Source of the DNA: Mesorhizobium atlanticum
GTDB lineage: Bacteria > Pseudomonadota > Alphaproteobacteria > Rhizobiales > Rhizobiaceae
Direction: 5' to 3'
Assembly (NCBI RefSeq): GCF_003289965.1
Contig: NZ_QMBQ01000001.1
Coordinates: 186,001-250,000 of the forward strand
DNA: 64,000 nt
Part shown: one piece after another, positions 1-8,787 of the stretch
Layout of the letters: each line of letters begins with the position of its first letter
How positions within the stretch are numbered: position 1 is the stretch's first letter
Made by a program: the position numbers and the translations under genes
Notes under the pieces: model-generated
Databases searched by the model: none
Seen by the model: the letters and a program-made list of their open reading frames with translations, nothing else
What the model was told of the DNA's origin: nothing

Positions 1-1164
1 GTCGAGGCCCGGGTGAGCGCGCCGGGCGACGCGGAGTTCGCCGCGCTTCTGGAGCGCGCCGGCGTGTCGCTGGCGCCGGCTTTCGCGCCGGTGCGCGAAT
101 GGGCGAAGGAGATGGTCAAACGGTCACGATCGGCATCGCCCGAGGACAGGGCCAGGCTCATCTCCGGCCAGGCGGCCGAGATCGCCGCCAGGCAATGTGA
201 GGCGCTGAGCGCGGCCGCCGAAGGCTGCGATGCGGTGGTGGCGTTCGGCCTCTTCCCGTCCTGCGCCGCCGCGCGGCTGGTCGCGGAACAACGCGGCATG
301 CGCTACATGCTCGGCACGTTCTGCCCCATCTGGTTGCCGTCGCAGCACAACCGGCCGCATGAATATCCAAGCCATCCGCTGCCGGCCGGCGCGACCGATA
401 ACCGGCTGCTGTGGGAAACAGATATCCGGACCAAGAACGCGCTCTTCGGTGAGGCGGTCAACGGCCAGCGCGCATTGCTCGGACTGCCGCCGGTGGAGAA
501 TGTGCGGGATTATGTCTACGGCAATCCCGTCCTGCTCGCCTGCGATCCGGTGCTGGGGCCATGGCTGCCCTCGGACCTGATCGACGCCGTGCAGACCGGC
601 GCCTTGATCCTGCCGGACGAACGGCCCCTCCCCGATCGGCTCAACGCGTTCCTCGATGCCGGTCCGCCGCCGGTCTATATCGGCTTCGGCTCGATATCGG
701 TCGCGAGCGAAGCCGGCCGCACGGCCATCGGGACGATCCGCGCCAGAGGCCTTCGCGCGGTCCTCGCGCGTGGCTGGGCCGGGCTCGGCCTCGTCGACGA
801 TGGCGACGACTGCCTTGAGATCGGCGAGGTCAACCAGCAGGCGCTGTTCGGCCGCGTCGCCGCTGTTGTCCATCACGGCGGCGCCGGCACGACCGTTGCC
901 GCCGCGCGGGCCGGAGCGCCGCAGCTGATCGTGCCGCAGATCGGCGACCAGCCCTATTGGGCCAAGCGTGCCGCCGAGCTAGGCATCGGCGCCGCGCATG
1001 ACGGCCCGATGCCGACGACGGAGTCATTATCGGCCACGTTGGACGTGGCGCTGGCGCCCGAAACCCGCGCTCGTGCGGCGGCGGTAGCTGGCAAAATCCG
1101 CGCCGACGGCGCCGAGGTGGCGGCAAGGCTGCTGATTGAATTGCTCGGCCAATCCAGCCGGTAA
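1..1164 (+). CDS. Glycosyltransferase, GT1/MGT-like, 5' truncated by window
   Basis: The reading frame is open from base 1, and the usual N-terminal half-domain of GT1 enzymes (a start resembling MRVLL followed by a GSRGD-type loop) is missing. The gene therefore begins upstream of the window; the GTG at 13 is not a convincing start. The C-terminal half carries the donor-binding signature of GT1 enzymes: VHHGGAGTT, then a PQIGDQPYW segment, near the 3' third. Such enzymes move a sugar from a nucleotide-sugar to a lipid, polyketide or other small acceptor in the cytosol. The acceptor cannot be predicted. The stop codon is 2 bases from that of the convergent DUF4239 gene, with no visible terminator between them. 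Confidence 0.85.
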   Translation, partial: VEARVSAPGDAEFAALLERAGVSLAPAFAPVREWAKEMVKRSRSASPEDRARLISGQAAEIAARQCEALSAAAEGCDAVVAFGLFPSCAAARLVAEQRGMRYMLGTFCPIWLPSQHNRPHEYPSHPLPAGATDNRLLWETDIRTKNALFGEAVNGQRALLGLPPVENVRDYVYGNPVLLACDPVLGPWLPSDLIDAVQTGALILPDERPLPDRLNAFLDAGPPPVYIGFGSISVASEAGRTAIGTIRARGLRAVLARGWAGLGLVDDGDDCLEIGEVNQQALFGRVAAVVHHGGAGTTVAAARAGAPQLIVPQIGDQPYWAKRAAELGIGAAHDGPMPTTESLSATLDVALAPETRARAAAVAGKIRADGAEVAARLLIELLGQSSR

Positions 1165-1166
1165 GC

Positions 1167-1925
1167 TCACTGCGTGGTCAGTTCCGCCAGCGCCCTTTGC
1201 AGGGGCGCTGGCGAGATCTGGATCGGACCTGAAAAGGGCGAGTCCATGTCGATGATCAGATAGATCGCCGCGGCCACCAGCGCCGCGGAAATGAGGCATG
1301 TGAAGACGACGGTTCCATTGCGCGGCGCCCTGAAACCGAAGCTGGCGAAGATCAGCGTCAGCCAGGCGACGAGCAGGACGATCAACGGCGTGGGAATGGC
1401 GCCTTCGGACTGCTCGGCGAGTATCCAGCGTTGCTCGACCAGCTTTTGCAGCTGCTGTGTCGCGGCCTGCTGCGCAGCGTTTTGCCTGGCATCTGTGGGC
1501 GTCAATCCGGCCATGAGGTCGCCGACCTGATTGAGCAGCAGTTCCGACAGCCTGTTGGGGACGACGGTCGTGTCGCTGTCGGCCGTGGAGGTCTCGACGA
1601 CGCGCTGGACATAGGCCGTGAGCGACTGTCGGGCGCTGTCCGCCTCCGGGCCATAGTGTCGGAGCGTTCGGTCGAGCAGAATGAGATCGGTGGCGAAGGT
1701 GTGCACGTTGCCGTTGATGGACTCGAATGTGTTCTTGGCCGAGTTGATCATCAGGCCGAGCACAAGCGAGGACATCACCACGAAAAGGTTCGCGGCAAGC
1801 CGCACCACCGCGCTGGTGTCGTCCCCAAGGTGATGGGCAGGGAAGCGCTCGTGCACCATCAGGCTGACCAGCGAGGCCCCGGCCAGGCAAGCAAAGATCG
1901 CTGTCCCTACAAGCACTTCGCCCAT
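1167..1925 (-). CDS. DUF4239 (bestrophin-like) membrane protein
   Basis: A protein of 252 residues. It has two hydrophobic segments at the N-terminus (roughly residues 5-25 and 45-65), a long polar central region rich in Gln/Ala/Thr (residues 70-180), and two more hydrophobic segments near the C-terminus (about 183-205 and 212-230). This 2+2 layout with a central soluble region is typical of the DUF4239 family, sometimes annotated as bestrophin-like; its biochemical role is unknown. Likely located in the inner membrane. The ATG start at 1925 lies back to back with the upstream region of thuA. Nothing in the neighbourhood indicates its job. Confidence 0.7.
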   Translation of the reverse strand: MGEVLVGTAIFACLAGASLVSLMVHERFPAHHLGDDTSAVVRLAANLFVVMSSLVLGLMINSAKNTFESINGNVHTFATDLILLDRTLRHYGPEADSARQSLTAYVQRVVETSTADSDTTVVPNRLSELLLNQVGDLMAGLTPTDARQNAAQQAATQQLQKLVEQRWILAEQSEGAIPTPLIVLLVAWLTLIFASFGFRAPRNGTVVFTCLISAALVAAAIYLIIDMDSPFSGPIQISPAPLQRALAELTTQ

Positions 1926-2139
1926 GGCTGATATTGTAGCCGAGGCGCAGCGCTTGCCAATCGGCTGCGCAGCGGCTGAATCAGCGTCGAAGCATAAGTA
2001 CCTATATCATTGGCCGACAAGGGAGACTTTCACGCCGGCCTCCATGCACTGCGAAGCAAAGGTCGAAAACCGCTTTCAATACCGGGCGAAGGCGCTATCT
2101 ATGGCGCGGGGCGGCTCCCAATCACTCACGAGGCAATCC

Positions 2140-2925
2140 ATGACAATTCGCGCTGTCGTCTGGGGCGAGAACATCCATGAGCGGACCAATGAGGTGGTGG
2201 CTGGCATTTATCCGGAAGGCATGCACGCGACCATCGCCAAAGCGCTGAATGCCGACAAGGCGATCTCCGCTACGACCGCCACGCTGGAGCAGCCGGAGCA
2301 CGGCCTGCCGGAATCCCGCCTCGCCGAGACCGACGTGCTGGTCTGGTGGGGCCACAAGGACCATGGCGCGGTCGCCGACGAGGTTGTCGAGCGTGTTGCA
2401 AAGCGCGTCTGGGAAGGCATGGGGCTGATCGTGCTCCATTCCGGCCATTTCTCCAAGATCTTCAAGTGGCTGATGGGCACGCCCTGCACGCTGAAATGGC
2501 GCGAGGCCGGCGAGCGCGAGCGGCTCTGGGTGACGAGCCCCAACCATCCCATCGCCGAAGGCGTCGGCGAGTTCTTCGAGCTCGAGAACGAGGAGATGTA
2601 CGGCGAGCAGTTCGCCGTGCCGGAGCCGCTGGAAACCGTTTTTATCTCGTGGTTCCAGGGCGGCGAGGTGTTCCGTTCGGGCCTGACCTACCGGCGCGGC
2701 GCCGGCAATGTCTTCTACTTCCGGCCCGGACATGAGACCTATCCGACCTATCATGATGCCACCGTGCACAAGGTGCTGCGCAACGCGGTGAAGTGGGCGC
2801 ACAACCCGCAAGGGTCGAAGCCCGCCATCCTCGATGCGCCGAACGTGCCGGTCGAGAAGGCGCTGGAGCCGATCGTCGAGCGCGGCGGCAAGCTGCACGC
2901 GCATGGCGAGGCCGGCTTCCGCTAA
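2140..2925 (+). CDS. thuA: ThuA, trehalose/disaccharide utilisation protein
   Basis: A 261-residue protein of the ThuA family (class I glutamine amidotransferase-like fold). The frame extends further upstream to 1924, but homology-like sequence begins at [11 protein letters not shown], so the ATG at 2140 is chosen. The start sits after an Arg/Ser-rich stretch that does not look like protein. Diagnostic stretches are [17 protein letters not shown] and a C-terminal [12 protein letters not shown]. In Sinorhizobium and Agrobacterium thuA and thuB belong to thuEFGKAB and are needed to assimilate trehalose, maltitol and sucrose isomers through 3-keto derivatives. Here only A and B are present, 99 bases apart on one strand; the transporter genes are not in this window. 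Confidence 0.88.
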   Translation: MTIRAVVWGENIHERTNEVVAGIYPEGMHATIAKALNADKAISATTATLEQPEHGLPESRLAETDVLVWWGHKDHGAVADEVVERVAKRVWEGMGLIVLHSGHFSKIFKWLMGTPCTLKWREAGERERLWVTSPNHPIAEGVGEFFELENEEMYGEQFAVPEPLETVFISWFQGGEVFRSGLTYRRGAGNVFYFRPGHETYPTYHDATVHKVLRNAVKWAHNPQGSKPAILDAPNVPVEKALEPIVERGGKLHAHGEAGFR

Positions 2926-3024
2926 AAAGCGCTACCCTCTTTGCTCGGGATTGCGCGGAAACAGCGCCTGGGCCACATTCGCCTCGCAAGATTGAATCGA
3001 ACCAAATCGCTCGGAGGAGCAGAA

Positions 3025-4083
3025 ATGCGGCTTTTAATACTCGGAACCGGCTGGATGGCGCAGGAACATGCCCGCCGCTTCGGCGCCATCGAGGGCGTGG
3101 ACATCGTCGGCGCGGTCGACGTCGATGCGGCCCGCGTCGGCGAATACGCCGATGCCTACAAGATCCCGAAGCGCTTCACCTCGCTGGAGGCGGCGATCGA
3201 CTGGGGCGATTTCGACGCGGTCGCCAATGTCACGCCCGACCGCATCCACCACCCGACCACCATGGCGCTGATCGCCGCCGGCAAGCCGGTGTTGTGCGAG
3301 AAGCCGCTGGCGGAAAATTTCGGCAAGGCCAACGAGATGGCCGACGCGGCGGAGGCCGCCGGCATCGTCAACATGGTCAACCTCACCTATCGCAACGTGG
3401 CCGCGTTGCAGAAGGCGCGCCGGATGGTGCAGGCGGGCGAGATCGGCACGGTGCGCCATGTCGAGGCGTCCTATCTGCAGAGCTGGCTGGTGTCGAAATT
3501 CTGGGGCGACTGGCGCACCGATCCGAAATGGCTGTGGCGGTTGTCGCGCGGCCACGGCTCGAACGGCGTGCTGGGCGACGTCGGCATCCATATCCTCGAT
3601 TTCGCCAGCTATGGCGCCGCGCTCGACATCGACCATGTGTTCTGCCGGCTGCGCGCCTTCGACAAGGCGCCAGGCAACCGTATCGGCGAATACCAGCTCG
3701 ACGCCAATGACAGTTTCGCCATGACACTCGACTTCGCCAATGGCGCCTTCGGCGTGGTGCATGCCAGCCGCTGGGCCACCGGCCACATCAACGAACTGCG
3801 CCTGCGCATCCATGGCGACAAGGGTGCCGTCGAGGTGGTGCACAATCTCGACGGCTCGATGCTGAAGGCTTGCATCGGCGCCAATGTCGAGAACGCCAAA
3901 TGGGAAGAACTCGACGCAGGCTCCGTCCCGACCAACTACCAGCGCTTCGTCGAGGCGGTGAAGAGCGGCGCACAGACCGAGCCGACCTTCCGCCACGCGG
4001 CAGGCCTGCAGAAGGTTCTGGACCTCGCCGTGGTGTCGGATGAGAAACGCGCCGAGTTGAGGGCCAACGCGGATACGCAGTAG
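3025..4083 (+). CDS. thuB: ThuB, Gfo/Idh/MocA family sugar oxidoreductase
   Basis: A 352-residue NAD(P)-dependent oxidoreductase of the Gfo/Idh/MocA family. The N-terminal Rossmann motif is GTGWMAQEHA (residues 7-16) and the EKP motif characteristic of the family occurs at about residues 93-95 (CEKPLAENFG). The start at 3025 is preceded by a strong ribosome binding site, GGAGGAG, 7 bases upstream; the frame also extends upstream to 2941 without an RBS. With ThuA it is expected to interconvert trehalose-type disaccharides and their 3-keto forms in the cytosol. A RIME-like palindromic repeat follows immediately after the stop codon and may act as a transcript end. Confidence 0.87.
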   Translation: MRLLILGTGWMAQEHARRFGAIEGVDIVGAVDVDAARVGEYADAYKIPKRFTSLEAAIDWGDFDAVANVTPDRIHHPTTMALIAAGKPVLCEKPLAENFGKANEMADAAEAAGIVNMVNLTYRNVAALQKARRMVQAGEIGTVRHVEASYLQSWLVSKFWGDWRTDPKWLWRLSRGHGSNGVLGDVGIHILDFASYGAALDIDHVFCRLRAFDKAPGNRIGEYQLDANDSFAMTLDFANGAFGVVHASRWATGHINELRLRIHGDKGAVEVVHNLDGSMLKACIGANVENAKWEELDAGSVPTNYQRFVEAVKSGAQTEPTFRHAAGLQKVLDLAVVSDEKRAELRANADTQ

Positions 4084-4087
4084 CGCT

Positions 4088-4219
4088 TTCCTCGCCCCCG
4101 CCAAGGCGGGGGAGAGGTGGCTCGTCGAAGCCGAGACGGAGAGGAGGGGCGCCCTACGAAGACCCCCGCTCCGTCCGCTTCGCGGACACCTCTCCCCCGC
4201 CTTTGGCGGGGGCGAGGAA
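4088..4219. repeat. RIME-like palindromic repeat, family A copy 1
   Basis: A 132-bp element with perfect 17-bp terminal inverted repeats (4088-4104 TTCCTCGCCCCCGCCAA and 4203-4219), plus internal hairpins at each end. It fills the space between thuB and the convergent BKACE gene. Related copies occur at 46995-47178, 53064-53220 and 56682-56844; all share the order hairpin, ggtggc, then a gaagc...cgga segment. The architecture matches the Rhizobium-specific intergenic mosaic elements (RIME) described in rhizobia. It probably forms stable stems in RNA from both flanking genes. Confidence 0.8.
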
Positions 4220-4226
4220 CCAAGTG

Positions 4227-4949
4227 TCACGCCCCGCGATAGATCCCGACCGCCGCCGCGACCAGTGCCGCGTTGCCATCCGCCACGCTGCCGTCCGGCA
4301 GCGCCTTGCCATCCTCCAGCCGGACCCGTGTCGAAAACTTCCGCGCCGCCGCCCTTTCCACGAAGGGCCACACGGTCGCGTTCTCACCATGCAGCAAGAT
4401 GGAGCGGCGGATACCGGCGCGCTCCAGCACCGTCTCGATGCCCTCCGCCACGGCAAAGGCCTCGTCAATCGTCTGCTCGGAAATCTCGATCAGCACGCGC
4501 AGCACCCGCGCGCCATGATCGAGGCCGACCAGGCGCTCGGCATCGGCGATGGACGCCAGCCCCGCCTCGATGCCGATGCCGCGCTGGCGCAGGCTTTCCA
4601 TGACGATCGGCGCCGCAGTCTCGCTGAGATTGACCGAGGCGTAGTCGGGCAGCTCGCGCCATCCGGAGATGGCAACCAGCGTGCGCAGATCATCCTTCTC
4701 GATCCAGGCGCCCGTGGAGACGCCGATCAGCGTGCCCGGACAGGCGCGGCGCAGTGCCGCGACCGTCCTGTCCATCGCTTCCGGCGCCAGGCTCTCCTGG
4801 CCATCAGGCCCGCGCGCATGGACATGCAGCTCGGCCGCACCCGCAGCGATCGAGGCGGCTGCGTCGCGCGCCATCGCCTCAGGATCGAGCGGCAATGCTG
4901 GATGGAAATCGGCGGGACGGGCGCCGTTGATGCAGGCCTGGACGATCAT
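4227..4949 (-). CDS. BKACE-family beta-keto acid cleavage enzyme (DUF849)
   Basis: 240 residues, resembling 3-keto-5-aminohexanoate cleavage enzymes (BKACE). These zinc enzymes condense a beta-keto acid with acetyl-CoA and release acetoacetate plus a new CoA ester. The N-terminus IVQACINGAR and the metal-binding HxH motif in ELHVHARG (about residues 40-47) are family hallmarks. It is shorter than the usual 270-310 residues, so the substrate may be unusual. The start ATG at 4949 has only a weak upstream RBS. It is convergent with thuAB and separated from the guanidino-hydrolase gene by a strong terminator at 5054-5081, so it is probably its own transcription unit. Substrate unknown. Confidence 0.75.
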   Translation of the reverse strand: MIVQACINGARPADFHPALPLDPEAMARDAAASIAAGAAELHVHARGPDGQESLAPEAMDRTVAALRRACPGTLIGVSTGAWIEKDDLRTLVAISGWRELPDYASVNLSETAAPIVMESLRQRGIGIEAGLASIADAERLVGLDHGARVLRVLIEISEQTIDEAFAVAEGIETVLERAGIRRSILLHGENATVWPFVERAAARKFSTRVRLEDGKALPDGSVADGNAALVAAAVGIYRGA

Positions 4950-5053
4950 CTTTGCGGCAATCCTGTTTCGGCTGGCCGGAGCCTAGCCCAGGCCAAGGAT
5001 GATCGGAACGGATATGGCGAAGTCTCCTGACAGGCCGGGCCTACGAACAGAAA

Positions 5054-5081
5054 ATCCCCCTGGCCCGACGGCCAGGGGGAT
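5054..5081 (-). terminator. Rho-independent terminator after the guanidino-hydrolase gene
   Basis: A perfect 12-bp stem (5054-5065 paired with 5070-5081) with a 4-base loop. Read on the minus strand the stem is followed by TTTTCTGTT. It lies 38 bases beyond the stop of the gene ending at 5120, which it most likely terminates. Confidence 0.85.
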
Positions 5082-5119
5082 AAGCGTTCCCCTTCGGTGG
5101 TCTCGGACTCGAAAGCCCG

Positions 5120-6052
5120 TTACGCCGGCACGCGCTTCAGTGCCTGCGCCATGCAGTGGATGCCGCCGCCGGTCTTGGAGATCTCGCTCATGTCGACAGC
5201 CGCGACCTCGAAGCCGCGCGCCTTCAGCTGGCCGATGAGGCTCTTGCTGGAGGTCGGCGCGATCACCCTGTCCTTGCCGAGCGACATGAAGTTGCAGCCG
5301 AGCGCCATCGTGTCCTGGAAGGGCACGTCGATGATCTCGTGGCCCTTGCTCTTCAGCCAGTCGACGATGCCGGGCTCGGTGCAGGCGAGGCAGACGGCGG
5401 TGAGCTTTTCGGCGATCGGCACCACCATCAGGTCGATATGGACATAGTACTCGTCGATGAAAGCGAGACGCGTTTCCCAGCCTTCCTTGTCGAACCATTC
5501 CTTCACCTGGCGGGCGCCTTCTTCCTGGGTGCGGGCGCCGCCGCAGCCGATCAGCACAACGCCGTCCTCGATGACGTTGAAGTCGCCGCCCTCGAAGGTG
5601 CCGGCCGTCACCATGTCGTAGATCGGGATGCCGAGCTTCTCATAGGTGCGGATGGCGGCGTAGTTCTCGCCGCGCCGCCACCAGTTGGCCATCGCGGTGA
5701 TGAAGGCGCCGTAAGGCGTCATGACGCTGGAGTCGCGCGAATAAACCTGCATCGGCAGTTCCGGCGTCGGCTCATGCCAGTGGATGTTGACGCCGAAATG
5801 CTCGTAGGCGGCAACGAGGTCCTTGTGCTGCGCCTGCGCGATCTGGACGTTGCAGGGCGCCTCGCGCAGATGTTTCCTCGACAGCGAGCTGGTCGACAGG
5901 TGCCGCAGGAAATTGGGCGAACCGAGCAGCACGTCGGTCAGGACATCGGTCTCGTTGGCGAAGCCCCAGGCGGTCAGCGGCTTGGTGCCGCCATTGGGAT
6001 TGCGGCGCTGCAGCGAGAACGGCTCGGCGACGATGCGATCATGGACGGTCAT
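5120..6052 (-). CDS. Guanidino-group hydrolase, DDAH/arginine deiminase superfamily
   Basis: 310 residues from the ATG at 6052, which has the RBS GAGGAG 8 bases upstream; the frame also continues upstream without support. The sequence belongs to the pentein (guanidine-modifying) superfamily: an EGGDFN motif mid-protein, a catalytic His in YYVHIDLMV, and the nucleophilic Cys near the C-terminus in GGGIHCMAQ. These enzymes hydrolyse arginine, methylarginines or related guanidines through a covalent thiouronium intermediate. The closest look is to dimethylarginine dimethylaminohydrolases rather than ArcA. It is the second gene of an operon, 31 bases after an AbgB-like amidohydrolase gene. The true substrate is not known. 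Confidence 0.8.
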   Translation of the reverse strand: MTVHDRIVAEPFSLQRRNPNGGTKPLTAWGFANETDVLTDVLLGSPNFLRHLSTSSLSRKHLREAPCNVQIAQAQHKDLVAAYEHFGVNIHWHEPTPELPMQVYSRDSSVMTPYGAFITAMANWWRRGENYAAIRTYEKLGIPIYDMVTAGTFEGGDFNVIEDGVVLIGCGGARTQEEGARQVKEWFDKEGWETRLAFIDEYYVHIDLMVVPIAEKLTAVCLACTEPGIVDWLKSKGHEIIDVPFQDTMALGCNFMSLGKDRVIAPTSSKSLIGQLKARGFEVAAVDMSEISKTGGGIHCMAQALKRVPA

Positions 6053-6083
6053 GGAGTTCTCCTCTGGAATGCTCTGTTGATGG

Positions 6084-7676
6084 TCATGCGGTGGAAGCGG
6101 CCGGGATCCACCAGTCGCGCCCGCGCGGCGTGGTGACATATTCCGGCCAGCGGAAATTGATCGGGGGTTCGTAATCGCAAAGCGGCGCGATCCAGTTCGA
6201 GCCGCCGACGCCGCCGCCGGTTCGCTTGACGAACTCGTCCATGGCGGCGTCACGCGCGGCCTTGTCCTCCAGCAGGCGCAGCGCCGTCAGCGCGACCGTC
6301 TTGGCGGCACAGGTGACCATCGGGTCGATGGTGGCGGGAATGCCGCCCAGCGCATTCATCGCCCAGGACGGATAGGAATGGCCCTTGACCGCGCGCAATG
6401 CCGGGCGGGCGACGTAAAAACGCGATGTCGGCGCGTGCCAGCTCATGTCAGTGTAATCGTCGGAGGTGGAGTTCACCTGCGACGGCGGCAGGTCGCGGCG
6501 CAGGATCGCCTCGGCCTCCCGCGGCGTGATCAGCCGCTCCAGCTCGTCGATGAAGGGATTTTCGGTAGCCTCGCCGCCGGCATTGACCTGAACCTCGCGG
6601 GCAATGGCCCTCGCCGCCTCGTCCCAGCGCGGCGCGCCGACGGTCGACAGCGCCTGATAGGTGATCTCGGCCATGGCGTGGTTGGCAAGCCCCGGCCGCG
6701 ACTTCGACACCCAGTGGCGCTCGTAGCGGCAGCCGCTCATCCTGGCCGCCGCTTCGGCGTTGCGGTCGAGCACGGCCGTCACCTGCTCGGCCATGGCAAT
6801 GGTTGGCACGCGGATCATGTACTGGATCTCGGCCAAGCCTGCTGGCAGGTTGTCGGCGGTCGCCTGGCCTGCCGTCAGGATCGCCTCGCTGATCGACCAG
6901 CCGCCCTGATGCGTCAGCATGGAATCGCGCAGGGCCTTGGAGGCCATGTACATCATCATCAGCGCGTCATTGGCGCCGGGCGCCCTGACCGCCGAATGAG
7001 CCTGCGGGATCGGCGCGCCATCGCTTGCGCGAACCCAGTTTTCGGGCTCGTCGCACACAAAGCGGTAGATCATCGAATAGGCGGCGCCGCAATGCGTGTC
7101 CCAGCGCGCCGTGTTGCAGAGCGGCAGCATGTAGAAGGGATGGAACGAGATCATGCCGGCAAGGCCATCATAATAGCCTTTTGCCGCATGGATCGGCTTC
7201 GAGCCCCTCACCTTCTCGGCCGGCTCGCCGGTGAAGCGAAGCGTGCCCTTGATGCCGTGCTCCAGCATCGCCGCCTTGGTGGCCAGCAACCCGCCAAGGC
7301 TGCCGATGCCGAGACCCGAATGCGGATCGGTGTGGCCGCCTGCTTCAAAGCCCAGGCCGGACCGCGGCTGCTTCACCGTCGCAGCATCTTGGCAGTTTCC
7401 GGGCACGGCGTCATACTCGCCATACATGCCGATCACCGGGCCGTCGCCATTCGTCCAATGCGCGCAGAAGGCGGTCGGCATGCCGGCCGACCCTTCCTCG
7501 ACCGAGAAGCCCTCGCGCTTCAGCCGGTCGACATACCAGGCTGCCGACTGGTACTCGCGCCAGGCGGTCTCGCCGAAGTCGAAGATGGTGCGCGTCCAGG
7601 CCGACAGCAGCGGCTGGATGCTGTCGATCGTGGCAAGCGCGGATTCCTGCGCGGAACTCGTCACCGGTTTGTCCAT
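6084..7676 (-). CDS. M20 family amidohydrolase, AbgB-like
   Basis: 530 residues from the ATG at 7676; a TTG 33 bases further upstream (7709) is an alternative because the GGAGG before 7676 is only one base from the ATG. It resembles AbgB (aminobenzoyl-glutamate hydrolase subunit B) and related M20D amidohydrolases. An N-terminal WREYQSA segment, a GEYDAVPG motif near residue 100, a metal-binding GGHTDPHSG region followed by GIGSLGG, and the C-terminal TDMSWHAPT region are visible. These enzymes remove an acyl or amino acid group from an amide-linked conjugate. It leads an operon with the guanidino-hydrolase and is divergent from a LysR regulator and an ABC importer gene set. Confidence 0.82.
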   Translation of the reverse strand: MDKPVTSSAQESALATIDSIQPLLSAWTRTIFDFGETAWREYQSAAWYVDRLKREGFSVEEGSAGMPTAFCAHWTNGDGPVIGMYGEYDAVPGNCQDAATVKQPRSGLGFEAGGHTDPHSGLGIGSLGGLLATKAAMLEHGIKGTLRFTGEPAEKVRGSKPIHAAKGYYDGLAGMISFHPFYMLPLCNTARWDTHCGAAYSMIYRFVCDEPENWVRASDGAPIPQAHSAVRAPGANDALMMMYMASKALRDSMLTHQGGWSISEAILTAGQATADNLPAGLAEIQYMIRVPTIAMAEQVTAVLDRNAEAAARMSGCRYERHWVSKSRPGLANHAMAEITYQALSTVGAPRWDEAARAIAREVQVNAGGEATENPFIDELERLITPREAEAILRRDLPPSQVNSTSDDYTDMSWHAPTSRFYVARPALRAVKGHSYPSWAMNALGGIPATIDPMVTCAAKTVALTALRLLEDKAARDAAMDEFVKRTGGGVGGSNWIAPLCDYEPPINFRWPEYVTTPRGRDWWIPAASTA

Positions 7677-7759
7677 GCCTCCAAGAAAAGCAGTGAAGCG
7701 GCTCGTCAAAAAGTGATATGTTTTCCCGGCTCGTGCAAATTCGGTTCACCTGAGGCCTC

Positions 7760-8647
7760 TTGCGAATACCGTCCACGCAGGCGCTGCGCGCCCTAGACAG
7801 TTTTGCCCGTCACGGCAGCGTATGGCGCGCCGCCGACGAACTGCACCTCACCCGCAGCGCCGTCTCGCACCAGCTTCGCCTGCTCGAGCGCGACCTCGGC
7901 TTCGATCTGTTGCAGCGGATCGGCAAGGGCGTGGCGCTGACGCCGCGCGGCCAGCGCTACGCGGCCGATGTCAGGAAGGCGCTGACCGTGCTCGGCGACG
8001 CGGGGACGCAGAACAGCGGCGCCGGGGTCGGTGGCTCCTTCGCCATCTCCTGCCCGCCGGGCTTCGCCTCGATGTTCCTGTGCACCCATATCGGCGAGTT
8101 CCAGCAGATGTATCCGGACGTGGCGCTGTCCGTGCTGACGCCGCGGCGGCTCGACGACGTCTCAAACCCGGATGCCGACGCCTTCATCGCCTTCGGCGTC
8201 GGCAACTGGCCGAACCGGGCGGTGGAGCTGCTGTGCGAAGTCTCCTTCACGCCGCTCTGCAGCCCGAGATTGCTCAACAAGGTCGGCGGCTTCTCCAAAC
8301 CCGCCGACGTGCTGCGCGCCAGCCTGTTGCATCTTTCCGACACCGAGGACTGGGCGCGCTGGCTGGCGCTGTCCAAGGTGGAAAATCCCGATACCGAAGG
8401 CGGCATCTTCTTTTCCGACATGAACCTCGTCTTCTCGGCGGCGATCGCCGGCCAGGGCATCGCGCTCGGCGACGAACTCACCGGCCGCCAGGCGCTGAGC
8501 GAAGGCCGGCTGGTCAAGCCGTTCGAGGCGACCGTCCCGTCGCCGCGATCCTATTTCCTCGTCTTCGAGCACGCCAAGGCGGGGCATCCGGTGCTCAACG
8601 CCTTCGGCGACTGGCTGAGGGCGAAGCTGTCGGAGAGCAGGCTTTAG
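7760..8647 (+). CDS. LysR family transcriptional regulator
   Basis: 295 residues with a TTG start. The N-terminal winged helix-turn-helix spans about residues 5-62 (ALRALDSFARHGSVWRAADE, then SAVSHQLRLLE), followed by a substrate-binding-like effector domain of the GcvA/AmpR type. It is divergent from the M20 gene (83 bases between start codons) and 140 bases upstream of the ABC importer operon. That position makes it the probable regulator of both units, with its binding site expected in 7677-7759. The inducer is presumably the transported or hydrolysed compound. Confidence 0.85.
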   Translation: MRIPSTQALRALDSFARHGSVWRAADELHLTRSAVSHQLRLLERDLGFDLLQRIGKGVALTPRGQRYAADVRKALTVLGDAGTQNSGAGVGGSFAISCPPGFASMFLCTHIGEFQQMYPDVALSVLTPRRLDDVSNPDADAFIAFGVGNWPNRAVELLCEVSFTPLCSPRLLNKVGGFSKPADVLRASLLHLSDTEDWARWLALSKVENPDTEGGIFFSDMNLVFSAAIAGQGIALGDELTGRQALSEGRLVKPFEATVPSPRSYFLVFEHAKAGHPVLNAFGDWLRAKLSESRL

Positions 8648-8787
8648 GCGGATTGAGATTGGCAGCTCCAGCGTCGCCCCCCTTCCACCACCCGTGAATC
8701 AAATTTGCCGATGAGGCGAAAACTATTCGGTTGCGGTGAGCCGCAGCCATGCCTACGATTTCATCGGGAACTGAGGAAAGAGCCAGG

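Noticed and set aside
1027-1890. A long open frame on the minus strand covering the glycosyltransferase 3' end and DUF4239
   Set aside because: The translation is Arg/Pro/His-rich and in another frame of the better supported DUF4239 gene; typical shadow in high-GC DNA.
4088-4219. CRISPR-like or transposon remnant interpretation of the palindromic repeats
   Set aside because: No regular spacers and no transposase frames; the structure matches dispersed RIME-type intergenic elements.
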